The notes under the pieces: model-generated
What the model was told of the DNA's origin: nothing
The model's database searches: none
Seen by the model: only the letters and a program-made list of their open reading frames with translations
Assembly: GCF_019803445.1 (NCBI RefSeq)
Contig: NZ_CP081844.1
Span: 1,128,501 to 1,192,500, forward strand
Direction: 5' to 3'
DNA: 64,000 nucleotides
Origin: Caenibius sp. WL
Lineage (GTDB): Bacteria; Pseudomonadota; Alphaproteobacteria; Sphingomonadales; Sphingomonadaceae
Position numbers and translations under genes: made by a program
In this document: piece after piece, positions 59,482 through 64,000 of the stretch
Layout: each line of letters opens with the position of its first letter
Numbering within the stretch: position 1 is the stretch's first letter

Positions 59482-59506
59482 CATAGTATCAGAAGGTAAT
59501 ACTATG
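59482..59506 (+). promoter_or_regulatory. Hairpin enclosing the ribosome-binding site and start codon of the M20 gene
   Basis: CATAGTAT (59482-59489) and ATACTATG (59499-59506) are perfect eight-base arms; the ATG is in the right arm and AGAAGG in the loop. Such a structure could limit translation until opened. Weak A/T pairing suggests sensitivity to temperature or to coupling. Confidence 0.4.
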
Positions 59507-60964
59507 ATTAAATCTGCTTCGCGATTTATCCCAATCCCATATGCGCTGCTTCTGTTGTGCAGCGGCCCTGCCTTGTCGCAAGAAATGCAATCCCGTGATG
59601 GCCACGGAATAATTGATATCGCGAAAAGGTATGAAGGGGTAATCACTGATCTTTCCCACAGAATCTGGAAAATGCCGGAAGTGGGATTCAAGGAAGAGAA
59701 AAGTTCTGCTCTGTTGCAGTCGGCCCTTCGCAAGGAAGGGTTTTCGATAAGTTCCGGCGTTGCCGACATGCCAACGGCATTTGTCGCGCGTTATCGTACA
59801 GGCGATGGGCCTGTCATAGCCTTTCTTGCCGAATTCGATGCGCTTCCCGGTATCAGCCAGCAGGCCGAAGCGACCGCGCCATCTCCCGTCATTGGCGAAA
59901 ATGCGGGGCATGCCTGCGGGCACAACCTGTTGGGGGCGGGCAGTGTCGGGGCTGCGCTTGCCGTGCGGCAGTGGATGGCGAAGACAGGCTTCAAAGGCGA
60001 GGTGCGAGTCTACGGCACACCCGCGGAGGAGGGAGGTGACGGCAAAGTATATATGGTCCGTGCCGGCCTGTTCGATGATGTCGGCGCCGTACTGCATTGG
60101 CACCCTTACAGCCTTTCCGCAGTGATCAACTCCACCAGCAGGGCCAACATCAAGACCGACTTCACATTTCACGGGATTTCAAGCCACGCCGCAATTGCTC
60201 CGGAAAAGGGGCGCTCTGCTTTGGCGGGTATCGAAATCATGAATGTAGCCGTTAATTATATGCGGCAGTTCATTCCTGAAAGTGCACGGGTCCATGGCGT
60301 TGTCACCAACGGAGGGGAAGCGCCGAACGTCATCCCCAGCGTTGCGTCCAGCAGTTACTACGTCAGGGATATCGATGTTAATATCGTGAAAGACGTACAG
60401 GGAAGGCTTCTGAAAACAGCGGAAGGCGCTGCGATTGCCAGCGGAACGAGTGTTGAATGGACTATAAAGGGCGGCGTCTATCCTTTGCTGATAAACGATA
60501 CTCTCAACAAAATAGCCTATAAGAACCTGAAAACGGCAGCTTCTGCATTGGCATGGGATGAGAAAGAACATCGCTACGCCGAATCCGTTCAGAAGTCCCT
60601 GGGCATGGCGCCGGAAAACGATCCGGCGTTGGTTATCCCCCTTGCGCCCTTGCCTCCCGGTGCCGAGCGCGGGGCAGGCTCGACCGATGTGGGCGATGTT
60701 AGCGTTGTCGTCCCCACGGTCGGGGTCATGGTGATGGCGTGGCCGCAGGGTGTGACACCGCATAGCTGGGCTGCTGCGGGGGCAAGCGGCAATTCCATAG
60801 GAACGAAGGCCGCGGTTACCGCTGCCGCCGCGCTGGCGATGACTGCTGTCGACCTGTTTCAGTCGCCGGAGGCATTGAGCGACGCGAAGAAAGAGCTTCT
60901 GAAAAAGAGAGGCCCGAACTTCAGATATGAGGCTCTGCTGGGCAATCGAAATCCCCTGGATTGA
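59504..60964 (+). CDS. Exported M20-family amidohydrolase/peptidase
   Basis: 486 residues with signal peptide (FIPIPYALLLLCSGPALSQ). M20 motifs: AFLAEFDALPGISQ, GHACGHNLLGAGSVGAALAV, GTPAEEGGDGKVYMV, and the lid domain around HGISSHAAIAPEKGRSALAG. It resembles aminobenzoyl-glutamate hydrolase subunit B-like amidohydrolases, which cut N-acyl bonds using two metal ions. Export to the periplasm beside a TonB receptor suggests cleavage of an imported amide conjugate. Codon use is visibly richer in A/T at third positions than in neighbours, suggesting recent acquisition. Confidence 0.9.
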   Translation: MIKSASRFIPIPYALLLLCSGPALSQEMQSRDGHGIIDIAKRYEGVITDLSHRIWKMPEVGFKEEKSSALLQSALRKEGFSISSGVADMPTAFVARYRTGDGPVIAFLAEFDALPGISQQAEATAPSPVIGENAGHACGHNLLGAGSVGAALAVRQWMAKTGFKGEVRVYGTPAEEGGDGKVYMVRAGLFDDVGAVLHWHPYSLSAVINSTSRANIKTDFTFHGISSHAAIAPEKGRSALAGIEIMNVAVNYMRQFIPESARVHGVVTNGGEAPNVIPSVASSSYYVRDIDVNIVKDVQGRLLKTAEGAAIASGTSVEWTIKGGVYPLLINDTLNKIAYKNLKTAASALAWDEKEHRYAESVQKSLGMAPENDPALVIPLAPLPPGAERGAGSTDVGDVSVVVPTVGVMVMAWPQGVTPHSWAAAGASGNSIGTKAAVTAAAALAMTAVDLFQSPEALSDAKKELLKKRGPNFRYEALLGNRNPLD

Positions 60965-61114
60965 CGGAAGCGCTCCTACCGCCCCGATATAAGGTACGCC
61001 GTCCCTGTTGCTGCCTGAACTGACCGGATGTGTGGGGGCATTTGCGGAAAAAGGGGGGAAAGCACGCCTTCCGCATATGGGCTCCTGCGGGGGAGTTTCC
61101 TATAGGCACGGGCG

Positions 61115-62881
61115 ATGCACGCGGACCCAGCCATTCTCCTGCACGATATCTTCGGATTCGAAACCTTTCGCGGGGTGCAGGAACAGGTGATCGGCCGGGT
61201 GATGGCGGGGCAGGGAACGCTCGCCATCATGCCCACCGGGGCGGGCAAATCGCTATGTTACCAGCTTCCCGCCGTGGCGCTGGACGGCTGTTGTATCGTC
61301 ATTTCGCCGCTGATCGCTCTGATGCACGATCAGTTGCGCTCCGCCCGCGCGCTCGGCATTCGCGCCGCCAGCCTGACGTCCGCCGACGCCGACTGGCGCG
61401 AAACGCAGGATCGGCTGATCGCGGGGGACCTCGACCTGCTCTATGTCGCGCCGGAACGGGCGAGCGGGGAAGGTTTCCGCAACCTCCTCGAACGCGCGCG
61501 GATATGCCTGTTCGCCATCGACGAGGCGCACTGCGTCTCCGAATGGGGGCACGATTTCAGACCCGATTATCGCCTGCTGCGCCCTTTGCTCGATGCATTC
61601 CCGCACGTGCCGCGCCTGGCGCTGACGGCGACGGCCGACGGCCACACCCGCTCCGATATTCTGGCGCAATTGGGCCTACCGCCCGCCGGGCTGGTGGTTT
61701 CGGGCTTCGACCGGCCCAACATCCGCTATGCGATCAAGCCGCGCGACGGGATGCAGCGGCAGATTGCCGATGTGCTGGCGGCCAATCCGGGGCCGGGTAT
61801 CGTCTATGTCCAAACGCGCGCGATGGCAGAGCGGCTGGCGCAGTCTCTGGCGGGCAAGGGGCGGCCGGTGTTGCCCTATCATGCCGGGCTCGATCCGCAG
61901 GTGCGCGCGGGCAATCAGGCGGCTTTCCTCGCCAGCGAAGATATGGTGATGGTTGCGACCGTCGCTTTCGGCATGGGGATCGACAAGCCCGATGTCCGCT
62001 TCGTGATTCATGCCGGGCTGCCGAAATCGATCGAGAGCTATTATCAGGAAAGCGGCCGAGCCGGGCGCGATGGTGATCCGGCTGTGGCCACGCTGTTATG
62101 GGGCGCGGAGGATTTCGTTCGTGCGCGCCAGCGGATCGGTGAAGTCGACCCCGCCCGCCAGCAGGGAGAGAGGGCCCGTATCGGGGCACTGGGTGCGCTG
62201 GTGGAAACGGCGGGGTGCAGGCGCGCGGTCCTGCTGCGCCATTTCGGCGAGGACCCGCCGGCAAGCTGTGGCAATTGCGACAATTGCCTGTCGCCCCCGG
62301 TCAGCGTCGATGCGACGCAGACGGCGCAGAAGCTGCTATCCGCCGTGTACCGCACCGGGCAATCCTATGGATTGGGCCATATCGAAGCGGTGCTGACGGG
62401 CAAGAGCAACGATCGGATCGCAGCGCGCGGGCACGATGCGCTTTCGGTGTTCGGTATCGTCAGCCAGGATGAGGCGCCGCTGGTCAAACCCGTGGCGCGT
62501 GCGCTGATGGTTCGCGATGCGCTGGAAACGAATGAGCACGGCGGCCTGACGCTGGGCCCATCGGCACGTCCGTTCCTGCGCGGCGAGGAAGCGGTGGCGC
62601 TGGTCCTGCCGCCTGCGCGCATGCGGCGGGGCAAGCGCGGCGATGTGGCCAATCCGGTGGGCGATCCGCTGTTCGATGCGCTGCGCGAATTGCGCCGCGA
62701 TCTGGCGAAGGAAGCGGGCGTACCGCCCTATGTCATCTTCCATGACAGCACTTTGCGCGAAATGGCCCTGCGCCGCCCGCGCAACGATCTCGATCTGGGG
62801 CATATCGCCGGGATCGGCGTCCGCAAGCGGGAGGTGTACGGGCAGGCGTTTCTGGATGTGATCGCGCGCTTTGCGCAATAG
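61115..62881 (+). CDS. recQ: RecQ family ATP-dependent DNA helicase
   Basis: 588 residues. 3'-5' DNA helicase for recombination and repair. Walker A MPTGAGKSLCYQLPA (K45), DEAHCVSEWGHDFRPDYR (motif II and the aromatic-rich loop), LALTATADG (III), VYVQTRAMAE (IV), and SGRAGRDGDPA (VI). The zinc-binding subdomain has the four cysteines of CRRAV and CGNCDNC. An HRDC domain at the C-terminus (DALRELRRDLAKEAGVPPYVIF) is complete. Housekeeping gene that marks the end of the catabolic region. Confidence 0.95.
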   Translation: MHADPAILLHDIFGFETFRGVQEQVIGRVMAGQGTLAIMPTGAGKSLCYQLPAVALDGCCIVISPLIALMHDQLRSARALGIRAASLTSADADWRETQDRLIAGDLDLLYVAPERASGEGFRNLLERARICLFAIDEAHCVSEWGHDFRPDYRLLRPLLDAFPHVPRLALTATADGHTRSDILAQLGLPPAGLVVSGFDRPNIRYAIKPRDGMQRQIADVLAANPGPGIVYVQTRAMAERLAQSLAGKGRPVLPYHAGLDPQVRAGNQAAFLASEDMVMVATVAFGMGIDKPDVRFVIHAGLPKSIESYYQESGRAGRDGDPAVATLLWGAEDFVRARQRIGEVDPARQQGERARIGALGALVETAGCRRAVLLRHFGEDPPASCGNCDNCLSPPVSVDATQTAQKLLSAVYRTGQSYGLGHIEAVLTGKSNDRIAARGHDALSVFGIVSQDEAPLVKPVARALMVRDALETNEHGGLTLGPSARPFLRGEEAVALVLPPARMRRGKRGDVANPVGDPLFDALRELRRDLAKEAGVPPYVIFHDSTLREMALRRPRNDLDLGHIAGIGVRKREVYGQAFLDVIARFAQ

Positions 62882-62890
62882 CGCGGGCGT

Positions 62891-64000
62891 TCAGACCGGA
62901 GTGCTCTGCTGCGGGCCCGCGCTGGCGACCTGTTCGGCCACATGGCTGCGCCACAGCGCGGCAAGAAGATCGGTCTGAGTAATCATTCCGGCCAGCTTGC
63001 CATCGGGATCGACGATGAGCGCATCATGATGCAGCCCGGTGGATAGCGCGGGCAGCAGTTCGTCGATCGGCAGGTCCGGCGCAGCGCGGTAAGGCGCGGG
63101 ATCGAGCACGTCCTGCACCAGCCTGCCGTTGCCCGCCAGAAGCTGGGCATGGCCGACGATGCCCACCGGATGCCCTTTGCCGTCGACCACCGGCATGGCC
63201 GAAAGATTGCGGCCGAGCAGGCGATCGCGCGCCTGGCCGACGCCTTCGTCGGGATGGGCCACGATCACATCGCGCGACATGATATCGGCGCAGCTTAACG
63301 CGCGGTGCAGGCGGCGGTGGGCGCGTGCTTCCACTTGCCGGAACAGCGTGTCGAGATCGTCGCGGCTGACGTCGAGCAGTTCGTCATAGCGAGCCAGCAC
63401 CGCATCGATATCGGCGGTGGTGAAACCCACCCGGTCTTGCGGCAGGGGATCGCGCGTGCCGTGCGCGTTGGGCTGCGCCGGCGCAGCGCGGTGCGGGTAG
63501 CGGTGGCGCGTGGCATTGTTGAACAGGATGCCGACCAATAGCAGAAGCACCGCGTTGAGCCCCACGGGGAAGAAAGCGAACGCGAAGCCGGCTTTCGCGA
63601 TAGCCGGGCCGCCGAGCGCCGTGGTCAGCGCCATGGCCCCGCCGGGCGGGTGGAGGCAGCGGCACATGCGCATCGTTACGATGGCCAGCGCCACAGCCGC
63701 CGCACCAGCGAACAGGCCGCCGGGCAGATAGGCCGCACAGGCCACCCCGACCAGAGTAGAGAGGACATTGCCGCCGATGATCGACCATGGCTGGGCCAGG
63801 GGGCTGGCGGGCACCGCGAACAGCAGCACCGCCGATGCGCCCATCGGCCCGACCAGCGTGGGCAGGCCGTGGTTATCGCCCAGCCACTGGTGGCTGATCC
63901 AGGCCGTGAGAAGAATGCCGGTCATCGCGCCGAGACTGGCGCGGACGACGTTGAGATGCCCCGGAAGACCCAGTTGGCGGAAGAAGGCGAATCGCGGCAT
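62891..64000 (-). CDS. HPP-family membrane protein with CBS pair
   Basis: 369 residues visible; the first ATG codon coincides with the last bases of the window, so the N-terminus may be complete or extend outside. Four to five hydrophobic helices (residues about 22-160) with the family motif CLHPPGGAMALTTALGG near 115-131, followed by a linker and two CBS domains (ADIMSRDVIVAHPDEGV and DALIVDPDGKLAGMITQTDLLAAL). HPP proteins are predicted transporters, shown in some bacteria and plants to carry nitrite; CBS domains sense adenine nucleotides. Unrelated to the catabolic genes. Confidence 0.88.
   Translation of the reverse strand: MPRFAFFRQLGLPGHLNVVRASLGAMTGILLTAWISHQWLGDNHGLPTLVGPMGASAVLLFAVPASPLAQPWSIIGGNVLSTLVGVACAAYLPGGLFAGAAAVALAIVTMRMCRCLHPPGGAMALTTALGGPAIAKAGFAFAFFPVGLNAVLLLLVGILFNNATRHRYPHRAAPAQPNAHGTRDPLPQDRVGFTTADIDAVLARYDELLDVSRDDLDTLFRQVEARAHRRLHRALSCADIMSRDVIVAHPDEGVGQARDRLLGRNLSAMPVVDGKGHPVGIVGHAQLLAGNGRLVQDVLDPAPYRAAPDLPIDELLPALSTGLHHDALIVDPDGKLAGMITQTDLLAALWRSHVAEQVASAGPQQSTPV

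Noticed and set aside
1-64000. Insertion sequences, prophage, tRNA genes or CRISPR arrays
   Set aside because: No transposase, integrase, phage structural gene, tRNA fold or regularly spaced repeat was recognised on either strand.

Overview
The window reads as chromosomal DNA of a GC-rich alphaproteobacterium, most likely a sphingomonad (Novosphingobium or Sphingobium type). This is an inference from the gene mix: five large TonB-dependent receptors of the kind this group uses for organic nutrients, many short-chain dehydrogenases, TauD and PhyH dioxygenases, DUF1254/DUF1214 proteins, a COQ4-like protein, NTF2/SnoaL-fold proteins and MFS carriers. I saw no rRNA, tRNA, insertion sequence, phage gene or CRISPR array.

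Layout. (1) 1-2.8 kb: a 5'-truncated thiolase-like gene, an AraC regulator and a four-module VOC protein. (2) 2.8-12.0 kb: a metal (probably iron) acquisition block. It holds a DUF2946 protein, a TonB receptor, TonB, a two-component system, and a PepSY/DUF2271/DUF4198/ApbE operon; Fur-like palindromes lie before tonB and before the PepSY gene. (3) 12.0-14.9 kb: an IclR regulator divergent from acylating acetaldehyde dehydrogenase and 4-hydroxy-2-oxovalerate aldolase, the last two steps of meta-cleavage pathways. (4) 15.0-22.2 kb: a double-TetR protein, then an operon of TonB receptor, TauD dioxygenase, MFS carrier and DUF1254/DUF1214 protein, preceded by a promoter with a large palindrome. (5) 22.2-25.1 kb, minus strand: MFS, DUF1214-like and NTF2-like genes joined by two 4-base overlaps. 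(6) 25.4-27.7 kb: cstA-ybdD. (7) 27.7-34.3 kb: two SDRs, a TonB receptor with clustered operator-like repeats, and a TetR gene divergent from a PhyH dioxygenase. (8) 34.5-42.8 kb: TonB receptor, epoxide hydrolase, GMC oxidoreductase, then a TetR gene divergent from an LLM flavin oxidoreductase and a medium-chain dehydrogenase. (9) 42.9-59.4 kb: the most interesting block. Old-yellow-enzyme-type reductase, MFS, SDR, DUF1214-like protein, a second SDR, two overlapping Lrp/AsnC genes, NTF2 plus KstD-like flavoprotein, another NTF2, sulfotransferase-like plus COQ4-like plus NTF2, a third SDR and a TonB receptor. Every promoter region in this block carries copies of a TACGCAAA/TTTGCGTA element. (10) 59.5-64 kb: an exported M20 peptidase-like gene with lower-GC codons, RecQ, and an HPP-CBS membrane protein at the right edge.

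How it works together (inference): regions 4-9 look like several uptake-plus-catabolism modules for hydrophobic alicyclic or aromatic compounds (terpenoid-, steroid- or lignin-like). Each has its own outer-membrane receptor, oxidoreductases and local regulator. Region 9 looks like one regulon under the paired Lrp/AsnC proteins. Substrates cannot be named from sequence alone.
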